From: Bacillus xiamenensis
GTDB taxonomy: Bacteria; Bacillota; Bacilli; Bacillales; Bacillaceae
Reading direction: 5' to 3'
DNA: 64,000 bases
NCBI RefSeq assembly: GCF_000300535.1
Contig: NZ_AMSH01000001.1
Span: 124,001 to 188,000, forward strand
How positions within the stretch are numbered: position 1 is the stretch's first letter; each line of letters starts with the position of its first letter. The notes under the pieces are model-generated. The model searched no databases and was not told where the DNA came from. It was given only the letters and a program-made list of their open reading frames with translations. A program made the position numbers and the translations under genes. Below, piece after piece: positions 22,410 through 30,995 of the stretch.

Positions 22410-23346
22410 ACTTTAATAAGGCATCTCCAGTTTGTTCATCCGTAATTAATACATGAATTAATCCACCTTCTAATACCGCCCTTATCGCTTCAATTTTTTC
22501 TTCTCCTCCAGCGACACCAATAACAAGCGGGATCTCTTTCAGCTTTTTCGGGCTGATTCCCATCACTCGGTCGTTCCACGGATGCGGATACACCTCGCCT
22601 TTATGATCAATAAAGTTATAACAAATGTCACCAGCTACATCCTTCGCTTCGAGGATATCCTCCTCACCGCTTGTCATGTAGGATTTCACCATTGTTGAAT
22701 GCTGCGGAACCCCGCCAATTCCTACAACGGCAATATTTGAAGATTCTCCAAGTTTAATGACTTTTTTGATCGACGGCTGCCTAATCAACACTTCTTTCGC
22801 TTCTTTCGTATCAAGCATGACAGGAACATGTAAAAACTCACATTTTGATTTGAGTGCTTCAGAACATCTGCCAATTATGTAATTGGCGTGGATATCTACA
22901 TCTTCATTCCCGACACCTCCGACAAGCGGAACAAATGTGACAGATGGAAAATGTTGAACAGATGTAATCGCTTTCGCCATTTCATGCAGCGTTGTCCCTG
23001 AGGAAAAGCCGATGACCTGTCCATCCTTCATGACCTTTAATAAAAAGCCCGCAGCCGCAGCTCCGATCCTGCTTTTTGTTGTTTCTTGGCTGAGAGATTC
23101 AACGCATACGACTTCTCGTAGTCCGTATTTTCGCTCTATTTTTCTTTCTAACGACCCATATTGTTGATTGACTTCATCATGAATAATGATTTCCACGATT
23201 CCTGCTTCACGTGCTTTTGCCAAATATTTCGATATGAGCGAACGGCTAACTCCCACAGCTTCTGCAATTTTAGATTGAGTGGCGCCTTCTTCATAATACA
23301 TATGCGCAACCTTTATGAGCAGCCTTCTTTCATCATGGAATGTCAT
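22408..23346 (-). CDS. SorC/DeoR-type sugar-binding transcriptional regulator
   Basis: A 312-residue regulator. The N-terminal helix-turn-helix is about residues 18-50 (ATQSKIAEAVGVSRSLISKY), and the C-terminal sugar-phosphate-binding domain (about 60-312) has GFSSGTTLHEMAKAI, FVPLVGGVG, and the IGVAGGEEKIEAIRAVLEGG block typical of the SorC family. The start is the ATG at 23344-23346 after AGAAGGG; the open frame is 12 codons longer upstream without a ribosome site. It is encoded just upstream of the PTS operon in the same direction and probably controls it and itself through the shared operators. Confidence 0.9.
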   Translation of the reverse strand: MTFHDERRLLIKVAHMYYEEGATQSKIAEAVGVSRSLISKYLAKAREAGIVEIIIHDEVNQQYGSLERKIERKYGLREVVCVESLSQETTKSRIGAAAAGFLLKVMKDGQVIGFSSGTTLHEMAKAITSVQHFPSVTFVPLVGGVGNEDVDIHANYIIGRCSEALKSKCEFLHVPVMLDTKEAKEVLIRQPSIKKVIKLGESSNIAVVGIGGVPQHSTMVKSYMTSGEEDILEAKDVAGDICYNFIDHKGEVYPHPWNDRVMGISPKKLKEIPLVIGVAGGEEKIEAIRAVLEGGLIHVLITDEQTGDALLK

Positions 23347-23376
23347 AATAACCCTTCTTTCCGCTGATCTGTTCCC

Positions 23377-23407
23377 TAACAAATGATATTTGAAATAACA
23401 TTTGTTA
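23377..23407. promoter_or_regulatory. pair of operator-like sites before the SorC-type regulator
   Basis: TAACAAATGATA (23377-23388) and TAACATTTGTTA (23396-23407), centres 19 bases apart, as in the PTS promoter. They begin immediately downstream of the -10 box, which suggests autorepression. Confidence 0.75.
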
Positions 23408-23412
23408 AAGAC

Positions 23413-23441
23413 AGATTAAATGAAAAAAATAACCGAGTCAA
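23413..23441 (-). promoter_or_regulatory. sigma-A type promoter of the SorC-type regulator
   Basis: On the minus strand: -35 TTGACT (23436-23441), 17 bases, -10 TAATCT (23413-23418). The predicted start near 23406 lies within the first operator-like site. Confidence 0.6.
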
Positions 23442-23470
23442 TACTAGAGAGATGTTCTCTAAGGAGAATG

Positions 23471-23498
23471 AAAAAAGCCGCACATCAAGCGGCGGCTT
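23471..23498 (-). terminator. terminator of sigG
   Basis: On the minus strand: stem AAGCCGC / GCGGCTT (23492-23498 with 23475-23481) and a T run (23471-23476), directly at the sigG stop codon. Confidence 0.85.
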
Positions 23499-24277
23499 TA
23501 ATAAATGTTTTTATTCATTTGTTTGATGGCTGCTTTTTCAAGCCTTGATACTTGCGCTTGAGAAATTCCGATTTCTTCAGCCACTTCCATTTGTGTTTTA
23601 CCTTGGAAGAAGCGTTTGCGAAGAATCATTTTTTCTCGATCATTCAATCTGCGCATTCCCTCTTTTAAGGCCAATTCTTCCACCCATTGTGTATCTTTGT
23701 TCCGCTCATCACTAATTTGATCCATCACATAAATCGGATCTCCTCCGTCATTATAGATCGGTTCAAACAAAGAGACAGGATCTTGAATCGCATCTAGGGC
23801 AAAGACAATTTCCTCATGAGGGACTTCTAACACTTTCGCAATGTCTTCTGCCGTTGGCTCCTTGCTTGTCTCACTAATCAGTCTCTCACGGACTTGAAGC
23901 GCCTTATAGGCAATATCTCTTAGTGAACGAGACACCCGAATTGGGTTGTTATCACGCAAGTATCGACGGATTTCTCCTATGATCATAGGGACCGCATAAG
24001 TTGAAAATCTGACATTGTGGCTTAGATCAAAATTATCAATTGATTTCATTAATCCGATACAGCCTACTTGGAAGAGATCATCAACATACTCGCCTCTGTT
24101 GTTAAAACGCTGAATCACACTTAAAACCAACCGCAAATTGCCATTGACTAGCTTTTCTCTTGCTGTATCGTCACCTTCATCTTGCAGCTGTCTGAATAAT
24201 TTTCTCATCTCGTCGTTTTTCAGAACAGGCAGTTTGGACGTGTCGACTCCGCAGATTTCCACTTTATTTCTGGACAC
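23498..24277 (-). CDS. sigG: RNA polymerase sporulation sigma factor sigma-G
   Basis: The late forespore sigma factor. It has 259 residues. Region 2 has LRLVLSVIQRFNNRGEYVDDLFQVGCIGL (about 49-77) and region 4 has EIGISQAQVSRLEKAAIKQM near the C-terminus. The protein is nearly identical to that of B. subtilis. The start is a GTG (24275-24277, MSRNKVEICG) with GGGAGGG upstream. A sigma-F/G type promoter candidate lies at 24314-24342. It follows sigE in the usual spoIIGA-sigE-sigG order, and in B. subtilis read-through from that operon is not productive. Confidence 0.98.
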   Translation of the reverse strand: MSRNKVEICGVDTSKLPVLKNDEMRKLFRQLQDEGDDTAREKLVNGNLRLVLSVIQRFNNRGEYVDDLFQVGCIGLMKSIDNFDLSHNVRFSTYAVPMIIGEIRRYLRDNNPIRVSRSLRDIAYKALQVRERLISETSKEPTAEDIAKVLEVPHEEIVFALDAIQDPVSLFEPIYNDGGDPIYVMDQISDERNKDTQWVEELALKEGMRRLNDREKMILRKRFFQGKTQMEVAEEIGISQAQVSRLEKAAIKQMNKNIY

Positions 24278-24313
24278 TTTTTTCCCTCCCTACAGGAGCT
24301 GTTGTACAAAGTT

Positions 24314-24342
24314 CAGTATCTCCGTGGGATGGAAAAATATGC
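24314..24342 (-). promoter_or_regulatory. sigma-F/sigma-G type promoter before sigG
   Basis: On the minus strand: GCATA (24338-24342) and, 14 bases on, GGAGATACTG (24314-24323), which fits the forespore -10 pattern GGnnAnnnT. This agrees with the known sigma-F activation and sigma-G autoregulation of this gene. Confidence 0.55.
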
Positions 24343-24420
24343 ACGAGCGATCACAAGAAACATGCGGGAAAATGGAGATCCCTTTGACAGCGCAGGGATA
24401 GAGCTTTCAAAAAAATTTTT

Positions 24421-25140
24421 TTAGACCATCTTATTAAATTCTTTTTGCAATCGTTTAATAATTCTTTTTTCGAGCCTTGAAATATAGGACTGAGAAATCC
24501 CGAGCATGTCGGCAACATCTTTTTGGGTTTTTTCTTCACCGCCAACTAAACCGAATCTCAGTTCCATGATCTGTTTTTCACGATCGTTTAATTGTTCTAA
24601 CGCTTTTTTCAGTAATTTTTTATCGACATTTGCTTCAATATCTCGGGTGATAATATCATCATCTGTCCCAAGTACATCTGATAAAAGCAATTCATTTCCG
24701 TCCCAGTCAATATTAAGCGGCTCATCAAACGATACTTCTGAACGGGTTTTATTATTCCGGCGCAAATACATCAAAATCTCATTTTCAATACATCTGGAGG
24801 CATATGTTGCAAGCTTGATCTTTTTTTCCGGATTAAATGTATTCACTGCCTTAATGAGTCCTATGGTTCCAATACTAATTAAATCCTCAATATTAATGCC
24901 TGTGTTTTCAAATTTTCTTGCGATATAGACCACTAGCCGCAAGTTTCTTTCAATTAGGATGGCTCTTGCCGTTTGATCACCTCTTGGTAATTTGACAAGC
25001 AATTCTTGTTCTTCATCCTTTGATAATGGCGGCGGCAGTGCCTCACTCCCGCCAATATAATAAATTTCATCACTCTTTAGCCCTAGCTTCATGAGGAGTT
25101 TATACCAGTAGTAAGTGAGTTTAAATTTTAATTTTTTCAT
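24421..25140 (-). CDS. sigE: RNA polymerase sporulation sigma factor sigma-E (pro-sigma-E)
   Basis: The early mother-cell sigma factor. It has 239 residues from the ATG at 25138-25140 ([11 protein letters not shown]), which has AGAAGGGAG upstream and matches B. subtilis; the frame is open eight codons further. The N-terminal pro-sequence (about 27 residues, up to IYY-IGG) is basic and amphipathic and is removed by SpoIIGA. Region 2 has [20 protein letters not shown] and region 4 has [17 protein letters not shown]. It forms an operon with spoIIGA, 58 bases apart. Confidence 0.98.
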   Translation of the reverse strand: MKKLKFKLTYYWYKLLMKLGLKSDEIYYIGGSEALPPPLSKDEEQELLVKLPRGDQTARAILIERNLRLVVYIARKFENTGINIEDLISIGTIGLIKAVNTFNPEKKIKLATYASRCIENEILMYLRRNNKTRSEVSFDEPLNIDWDGNELLLSDVLGTDDDIITRDIEANVDKKLLKKALEQLNDREKQIMELRFGLVGGEEKTQKDVADMLGISQSYISRLEKRIIKRLQKEFNKMV

Positions 25141-25198
25141 CTTCTTCTCCCTTCTAAATATCAAGTTGACCTCGTAAGATAAAAGACATCATCAAAAA

Positions 25199-26128
25199 CT
25201 ACGACACCCCTTGTATGATTTTCCCGTCTAACAGATCAGGATGAATGATCGATTGAAATTCCTGATCTGCTGATAATCGGCTTAGACTGATCCCAACAAA
25301 GCACTTAGCTGGCTGAATCATATGTGTTTTTGTATAAAGGACGACCGTATCTGGTTTTATGCATAGTAGAAACCCATGATCATGCCCAACTGCACGATAT
25401 GGAACAAGTCTTAAACGATCAAGCAGCGGGAAACGATCATCAAGCTTTTGCATCACTTCCACAGGATGAGACTGTTTCATTTGTTCGATAAATGGCTCTC
25501 CGCAAATAGACGTTAACTGATCGAGCTGGACGATCATGACAGGCGTTTTCGTTATAGGATCATACAGCTGATTGCCAGAATCAACGAGTCCATTTAAACG
25601 GATTGTCTCTCCCTGAATGTAGATCTCGACAAGCACTTGTTCATCATGCTGTCTTTTTTTCGCACCAACCTCTCCTAATCTTTTCTTTGAAAACAGCCAA
25701 ATGGCTGGGAAACCGGTAAGAACAAAAAGCCAGCTAATAGGATCACCAAATCCATCATTTCGTGAAATAAGCAGTCCATCTTGAATGACTGTGTTTGTCT
25801 GCAAGAACGAATGAACTCCGATCATGCCTCCTCCCATCAAAAATGTGACAAAGTAAAAAGCAAACAGATTTTGAAAAAAGGAACGAAATCTTTGAAAACC
25901 AAAGGTTCCAAGCACGATCAAGATTGAAAAGAGTAGTTTGCCTAAAGGGTGCGACACAATCATTGCAAACGGTGTAAAGAGCAAGAGAACAATGCTCGAT
26001 CCAATGAGAGCTCCTAACATATATCGCCTTTTTTTCACTTGTCGTTTGAGAATAAATGCCGTGAGTAAGAGCAGCAATAGATCAAAACAAAAGTTTAACA
26101 GCCAAATCACATCTAAATAAATGACCAC
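25199..26128 (-). CDS. spoIIGA: sporulation sigma-E factor-processing aspartic protease
   Basis: Septum-located protease that activates pro-sigma-E after the SpoIIR signal. It has 309 residues, identical in length to B. subtilis. The N-terminal part holds five hydrophobic segments (about 4-25, 36-55, 60-78, 88-108, 130-147); the C-terminal protease domain has the catalytic aspartate at residue 183 in LNGLVDSGNQLYDP. It is co-transcribed with sigE from the Spo0A-dependent promoter at 26188-26221. Confidence 0.97.
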   Translation of the reverse strand: MVIYLDVIWLLNFCFDLLLLLLTAFILKRQVKKRRYMLGALIGSSIVLLLFTPFAMIVSHPLGKLLFSILIVLGTFGFQRFRSFFQNLFAFYFVTFLMGGGMIGVHSFLQTNTVIQDGLLISRNDGFGDPISWLFVLTGFPAIWLFSKKRLGEVGAKKRQHDEQVLVEIYIQGETIRLNGLVDSGNQLYDPITKTPVMIVQLDQLTSICGEPFIEQMKQSHPVEVMQKLDDRFPLLDRLRLVPYRAVGHDHGFLLCIKPDTVVLYTKTHMIQPAKCFVGISLSRLSADQEFQSIIHPDLLDGKIIQGVS

Positions 26129-26187
26129 CTTCTGCTCCTTTCATCTGAAACAAAGAATCAAAAGCAGTACTTGCACTTGTTTGTACC

Positions 26188-26221
26188 AGTATAAAACAGT
26201 CATAAGATGGAAGTCTGTCAA
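26188..26221 (-). promoter_or_regulatory. spoIIG promoter (sigma-A, Spo0A-activated, 22-bp spacer)
   Basis: On the minus strand: -35 TTGACA (26216-26221), a 22-base spacer and -10 TATACT (26188-26193). The abnormally long spacer with good boxes is the hallmark of the B. subtilis spoIIG promoter, which needs Spo0A~P. A Spo0A-box-like TTTGTCGA (plus strand, 26267-26274) lies about 90 bases before the start. Confidence 0.85.
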
Positions 26222-26337
26222 TTCTTGTTGGGGATGATAGAGAACTTTTGGTGGATTGTTATTGTTTTTGTCGAGGAATGAATGTGAGGGAACAAAGAAC
26301 GATTTCTCGGACAAGTGTTGAGCCGATGGTTCACGAC

Positions 26338-26370
26338 AAAAAAGACACGCTCTGAAGAGTCGTGTCTTTT
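26338..26370 (-). terminator. terminator of bpr
   Basis: Near-perfect inverted repeat AAAAGACACG / CGTGTCTTTT around a CTCTGAAGAGT core, with T-rich flank on the minus strand, about nine bases after the bpr stop. It insulates spoIIGA from bpr. Confidence 0.88.
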
Positions 26371-26378
26371 GCTGATGA

Positions 26379-29300
26379 TTATTTTTCATTGATGGTTAAT
26401 TTTCCTGCTGCCTTTTCCCTTGTAACATTTCCATACTCATCTTTTACAATGACTTCAATCACTGCACCTTTTGCTTTTGCAGCAGATGTTGCCGTCCAGT
26501 AGCCTTCATATGTTCCCGGTGCCACTTCACGAATCGGCAGCTCGGTTGTGTTTTGAAGACTTGATCTAGCATTGGTCAGCGGCATATGAATGACAAAAGT
26601 TGCTTCTAGCTTTTCCCTGCTTTCAAATGAAATTTTAACAGATTCACCTGATGATAGTGTGCTATCCTCTTTTGGGGTCAGCTTAGAAATGACAGGCGCG
26701 TCGTACTGGACATCAATGTCGACTTTTTTAGTTGTTTTGTTTCCAGCCGCATCTTTCGCTATCACTTTTATTGTATTTTCCCCGTTCTCAAGCAACACTC
26801 TTGCAGCATATTTCCCATCTTTGACTGTCGCTTTCTTTCCGTTGACCGTGACTTGATCAAGATGATCGTCCGCCACTTTTCCTTCTACGGTGAGCGATTC
26901 TCTATTGGTTTTTTCACCTTTTTTCGGTGTATCAATGGTCAAACTCGGCGCAGTTTGATCAATGATCACCTTGACCGGTTTGGACTGTTTCGTTGAGCCT
27001 TTATCTGTTACAGTCGCTGCCGTAAACACATGCTCCCCGCTTGAAACAGATACATTTTCTTTAAAAATACCCGACGAACCAGCTTTGACTTTGGCGACCT
27101 CTTCATCGTCTTGATAAATGGCCACATCAAGTCCAGGAGAAGCTGTGCCTTCAATCTCCAATTCACCTTTATTTGTGATTGTTCCCGTCTTTGGAGATGT
27201 AATCTCTGGCACATCAGCTTCATAGTTCACGAGCGCACGAATCATATAATTCCCCTCTTCTTTTGGAGAAGGAGAAAAGGCTCCGCTCGTCAGCTGCCAG
27301 CTTCTTTCAGCATTTGGCCCATCTTCATCTGTTGCAAGCCCAGGAGATTCCGTATTCTTTTTCGTTTGAATGTAGACAAGATAGAAATCTCCATCCACTG
27401 TAATGGCTTGATCTTCTAAATCTACTTTTGTCCATTCACCATTACGCAGTGCATTTGCTTTTAGTGGTCCTGCGATTTTCTCACCCGGTGCTCCACCTTT
27501 CCCTGAAGCATCATACACTTCAACGGCAAATTCATCGCCTCCAGGTGCTGGCCATTCTGATGTCCAGAAACGGAAAAGACCACCTGTGACTTGTGCTTGT
27601 TTCTTTCCCTTTTCCAGTGAAAACTTCACAGCCCAGCCATTGCCAGGATCGTAGAAAGCCCGCGCATTTTCGGCCGTTCCATCATCGTAGCCAATCTCTC
27701 CAGGAACGCCAATAAAAGGCTCAAGTTTCACTGACTTTTCAAACGGCTTTTCTGTGACATCCGCTGTAAACGAATATCCTTTAAAACCTTTCGCAAACAC
27801 TTTGACTGTATAGACGCCGCTTAACGCTTGTAGAGAAAATTGACCGGATTCATCTGTTGTCACCGGCGCAATTTTGGCGTCCTCTACAAGATAAACAGTA
27901 GCATTCTTTACTTTGTCACCTGTTGCTTCATTGACAACCGTACCAGATATCGTTCGTTTCGCAAGTGGCTGTAAGGAGAAATTCGCTTCGGCTTTTTCAT
28001 TTGATGAAACGCTGACTTTTTGGGTACGTGATTCAAAGCCGTACGCTTCAGCCTTCACTGTCCATTCACCCGCTCCTTGAGAAAGCTGATATCTCCCTGT
28101 CGCTTCATCAGTGTAAGTTGATTTCCCGCTTTCCAGAACACTGATTTGTGCCTTCATAGGAAGCGCCTTAACGGAGGGTCCATCTAGACTTTTATCTTTT
28201 TTCATATGTGTATGTTTTTCTTTTACTTTAGCAGGCTTTGCACTTTTCGGATTGACTGATTTCTTATTTTGGCTTGCAGACTTTTCTTTTTTGATCACGC
28301 CAAGTTGTTTCTTTGCTTTTTGAGGCAATGCTTGATCTGTGATGTTCACATCATCTAAATAAAAACCATCTTTTGTGACACTGCCATCCGTTCTTAGCTG
28401 AAAAATGACTCTCACCTTTTGACCTTGATAAGCAGATAGATCTACCTCACCTGCTGTCCATGCATTTGTTTTTCCTGTATAGGCTGCTACTTGAACAGCC
28501 TCTTCCCCCTCAGGCTGGACATGGACATGCACATAGTCATAATTGGCTTCAAGATCATGCCAATATTGATATTGTAAATAGGAAGAACCAGACTCTGGTA
28601 CAGCAATTAGCGGCATCGATAAAGCGGCGTCGGTTTGATTTTCATAAGGACTGTCTAAGTTTGTGGCATAAACATGTTGCCCCGTAAATGCTTGTTTCGG
28701 ACCTGTGGTCGGTGTTCCCCACTGCCACGGATCTTTTGTTCCACCACTGAACCATCCGCTTGGCCACGCTTCAAAATCTTGCGTGTACCCCGTAGTAATG
28801 GATGTTCGAATCGGGAGCGTATAAGGGTCTGATGCCGCTTCATTTTCTCCAAAATCCTTCACAATCCAGCGATAAGTGACGTTCTCACCCTCAAGTTCAG
28901 GAAGCTGGACCACATAGGTTCCTTTTAAATGATTTCCATCCGTTCGGTTGGCTTGGAGCGTCTCCCATTCACCTTGATCCACTTGGTAGATCAAGGATAC
29001 ATTTGTCACAGCTACTTCATCTTCCGCTGTGATCGTCAGTGGTGTTGGCGTTGCAGCAAAGATTTCATTCGGTCCTTTATGTGAAAAAACAGGCGGCTCT
29101 GTATCTTCCCCCTCTTTTGTTACCTGACCTTCAATCGTACCAATTCCATCGGTTAATGCGGTAATCGCTTCTCTTGCATCAACTAGTCCTGCCCCATAGC
29201 CATTGTTAGGGGATTCTGGAAACTGCTGATCTGTCAGGGGCTTCGCTGTATCCATGAGAACTTGCTCAATCTCATCAACAGAAAGATCTGATTGCACTTG

Positions 29301-30695
29301 GCGAAGAAGTGCCACAACAGCTGAGACATGCGGACCTGCCATTGAGGTGCCATTCCACCCGCCTTCATACCCTTTTCCTGGGATCGAAGAACGAATGTTT
29401 ACACCTGGCGCAGCAATATCTGGTTTCATTACGCCATATGGAGAAGGACCTTGCAGTGAGAAAGACCCTAGCTTGTTGTCCTGATCTGTTGCACCTGTTG
29501 CAAAGGCTTCTGGGTAGTTAGCGGGATTTGCGATTGATCCCTCGCCCCCCGTATTAAATACATCGGTATTGCCAGCTGAAAACTCTGGAAAGATGTCCGC
29601 TGCTCTCCAGGCGTTGACCACATCTTTATACCAATCATCAAGACCTGGCCCACCGCCCCAAGAATTATTCACGACATCGGGTGCCTTTTCTGGATGCGGA
29701 TTTCCATCCTTATCCTTCGGTGCTAAAATCCACTCACCTGCATCTAACAGATCAGCATCTGTCCCGCCATTTTCTGAGAAAGCTTTCACTGCGATCCATT
29801 TTGCTCCCGGTGCGACCCCGATTTGATTCTTTCCATCTGGCTCAGAGCCAACCATCGTTCCTGTCACATGTGTCCCATGCTCTAAGTCATCGTATGGGGC
29901 CTCAGATCCTGTCGTTGCATCGTACCAATTTAATTCATGAGATGGTTCATTTGGACGAGACGGATCAAACCCGCGGTATTTTTCTTTTAAAGCAGGGTGA
30001 TCCCATTCCACACCTGTATCAATACTTGCAACAACTGTACCAGTACCGTCATAGCCTAAAGCCCACGCTTCTGGTGCATGAACTTGAGAAATATTCCACT
30101 CAATTCCATCGACTGCTTTGATTGGTTTGTTTTGCTTCGAACTCTTCAAATCAACAGGACGATGAATTTGACGTGTCTCATTCGGCAGCACTTGATCTAC
30201 TTCTGGAAAAGAAGCGACCTTTTCCATGACCTCTTTCGTTCCCGTAACAGCTAGACCATTCACAATATAGTAGGAATGAATATCTTTCACTTGCTTGTTC
30301 TTTTGTTCCTTTTGTAAATACGCTAGCAGTGCTTGCTGCGTTTCATGAGATGTTGCTCTCAGCTCAGATACAACGGCTGACCTTTTTGTATACTGCGTTT
30401 TAGCAGCTGTTAATTTCTGCTTTTTGGCTTTTGACACAGCTTCTTTCGCTACTTTTTGCGCATTTGTTTGTGCCTTCATTTTGACTAAAAAGGTCAACAT
30501 GTCTTCCTGTTGAAACTGCTTCTTTAATCTAGAAGAAATCTTTGCTTGTGTTGTCTTAGAGGAAACAGCTTCCTCCTGATATGAGGTAGAAGTCGATTTT
30601 GCTTGAACCATCCCAAAGCTTGTCATCGTTAAGGTACCAATCACCAAAAGACTCATCAAACGATAGACGGCGGTTTTGCGAAATTTCACTTTCAA
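26379..30695 (-). CDS. bpr: bacillopeptidase F, secreted subtilisin-family serine protease
   Basis: A 1438-residue extracellular protease. The start is TTG (30693-30695) with AGGAG eight bases upstream; a GTG three codons earlier sits on the ribosome site. A signal peptide (KVKFRK, hydrophobic core, cut after about VQA) and an I9-type propeptide (about 50-185) are followed by the S8 domain with Asp in VASIDTGVEWDHP (226), His in EHGTHVTGTM (273) and Ser in NGTSMAGPHV (451). Beyond it lie a concanavalin/MAM-like region, carboxypeptidase-like regulatory repeats (about 850-1000) and Ig-like repeats (1180-1350). B. subtilis Bpr is about 1433 residues; there C-terminal processing is known. Position between ftsZ and spoIIGA is conserved. 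Confidence 0.95.
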   Translation of the reverse strand: MKVKFRKTAVYRLMSLLVIGTLTMTSFGMVQAKSTSTSYQEEAVSSKTTQAKISSRLKKQFQQEDMLTFLVKMKAQTNAQKVAKEAVSKAKKQKLTAAKTQYTKRSAVVSELRATSHETQQALLAYLQKEQKNKQVKDIHSYYIVNGLAVTGTKEVMEKVASFPEVDQVLPNETRQIHRPVDLKSSKQNKPIKAVDGIEWNISQVHAPEAWALGYDGTGTVVASIDTGVEWDHPALKEKYRGFDPSRPNEPSHELNWYDATTGSEAPYDDLEHGTHVTGTMVGSEPDGKNQIGVAPGAKWIAVKAFSENGGTDADLLDAGEWILAPKDKDGNPHPEKAPDVVNNSWGGGPGLDDWYKDVVNAWRAADIFPEFSAGNTDVFNTGGEGSIANPANYPEAFATGATDQDNKLGSFSLQGPSPYGVMKPDIAAPGVNIRSSIPGKGYEGGWNGTSMAGPHVSAVVALLRQVQSDLSVDEIEQVLMDTAKPLTDQQFPESPNNGYGAGLVDAREAITALTDGIGTIEGQVTKEGEDTEPPVFSHKGPNEIFAATPTPLTITAEDEVAVTNVSLIYQVDQGEWETLQANRTDGNHLKGTYVVQLPELEGENVTYRWIVKDFGENEAASDPYTLPIRTSITTGYTQDFEAWPSGWFSGGTKDPWQWGTPTTGPKQAFTGQHVYATNLDSPYENQTDAALSMPLIAVPESGSSYLQYQYWHDLEANYDYVHVHVQPEGEEAVQVAAYTGKTNAWTAGEVDLSAYQGQKVRVIFQLRTDGSVTKDGFYLDDVNITDQALPQKAKKQLGVIKKEKSASQNKKSVNPKSAKPAKVKEKHTHMKKDKSLDGPSVKALPMKAQISVLESGKSTYTDEATGRYQLSQGAGEWTVKAEAYGFESRTQKVSVSSNEKAEANFSLQPLAKRTISGTVVNEATGDKVKNATVYLVEDAKIAPVTTDESGQFSLQALSGVYTVKVFAKGFKGYSFTADVTEKPFEKSVKLEPFIGVPGEIGYDDGTAENARAFYDPGNGWAVKFSLEKGKKQAQVTGGLFRFWTSEWPAPGGDEFAVEVYDASGKGGAPGEKIAGPLKANALRNGEWTKVDLEDQAITVDGDFYLVYIQTKKNTESPGLATDEDGPNAERSWQLTSGAFSPSPKEEGNYMIRALVNYEADVPEITSPKTGTITNKGELEIEGTASPGLDVAIYQDDEEVAKVKAGSSGIFKENVSVSSGEHVFTAATVTDKGSTKQSKPVKVIIDQTAPSLTIDTPKKGEKTNRESLTVEGKVADDHLDQVTVNGKKATVKDGKYAARVLLENGENTIKVIAKDAAGNKTTKKVDIDVQYDAPVISKLTPKEDSTLSSGESVKISFESREKLEATFVIHMPLTNARSSLQNTTELPIREVAPGTYEGYWTATSAAKAKGAVIEVIVKDEYGNVTREKAAGKLTINEK

Positions 30696-30950
30696 TAAAA
30701 TCACTCCTCCTCAAATGGTCAAACCGTGTGTATCCGGATCCCCCCTTTTTTTCATCATGACAAGATTCATGGTGTTCTATTTAATGTAGTCAAATAAAGG
30801 TCAACATTTTGTCGTTTTTTGTAAAGGAAAACAAAAATGATTCTTTCGACTTAATCTATGTAAGTCAAAGCACATAAGATAGATACAATGATTCATACAC
30901 TCCCAAGACTTTTCTATCAGATGAACACTGGTTCTTTCTATATTTAGACA

Positions 30951-30980
30951 TAAAAAATCCCCTTCCAATGGAAGGGGATG
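30951..30980 (-). terminator. terminator of ftsZ
   Basis: On the minus strand the hairpin CATCCCCTTCC / GGAAGGGGAT (about 30957-30980) is followed by a T run (30951-30956), about 15 bases past the ftsZ stop. The region 30705-30950 in front of bpr is AT-rich, with an A7G6 tract at 30740-30752 on the minus strand and no promoter that I would call firmly. Confidence 0.86.
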
Positions 30981-30995
30981 AGTCGTCGTGCTTGA

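Noticed and set aside
22165-22410. Catabolite-repression (cre) site in the PTS promoter
   Set aside because: I looked for TGnAAnCGnTnnCA-type sequence on both strands and found only poor matches.
22207-22456. Two short plus-strand open frames in the PTS promoter region
   Set aside because: They cover the operators, promoter and terminator, are AT-driven and lack ribosome sites.
18389-23497. Mobile-element origin of the PTS locus
   Set aside because: No transposase, integrase, tRNA gene or flanking direct repeats were visible, and codon use looks like the neighbours.
24405-24425. A and T runs after sigE as a terminator
   Set aside because: AAAAATTTTTTT has no GC stem; I do not call a terminator there, so read-through toward sigG stays possible.
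26141-26389. 82-codon open frame on the minus strand between bpr and spoIIGA
   Set aside because: It overlaps the bpr terminator and the spoIIG promoter, has no clear ribosome site and no recognisable composition.
29681-30121. 146-codon plus-strand open frame opposite bpr
   Set aside because: A shadow of the conserved protease domain on the other strand, with no ribosome site and no recognisable protein features.
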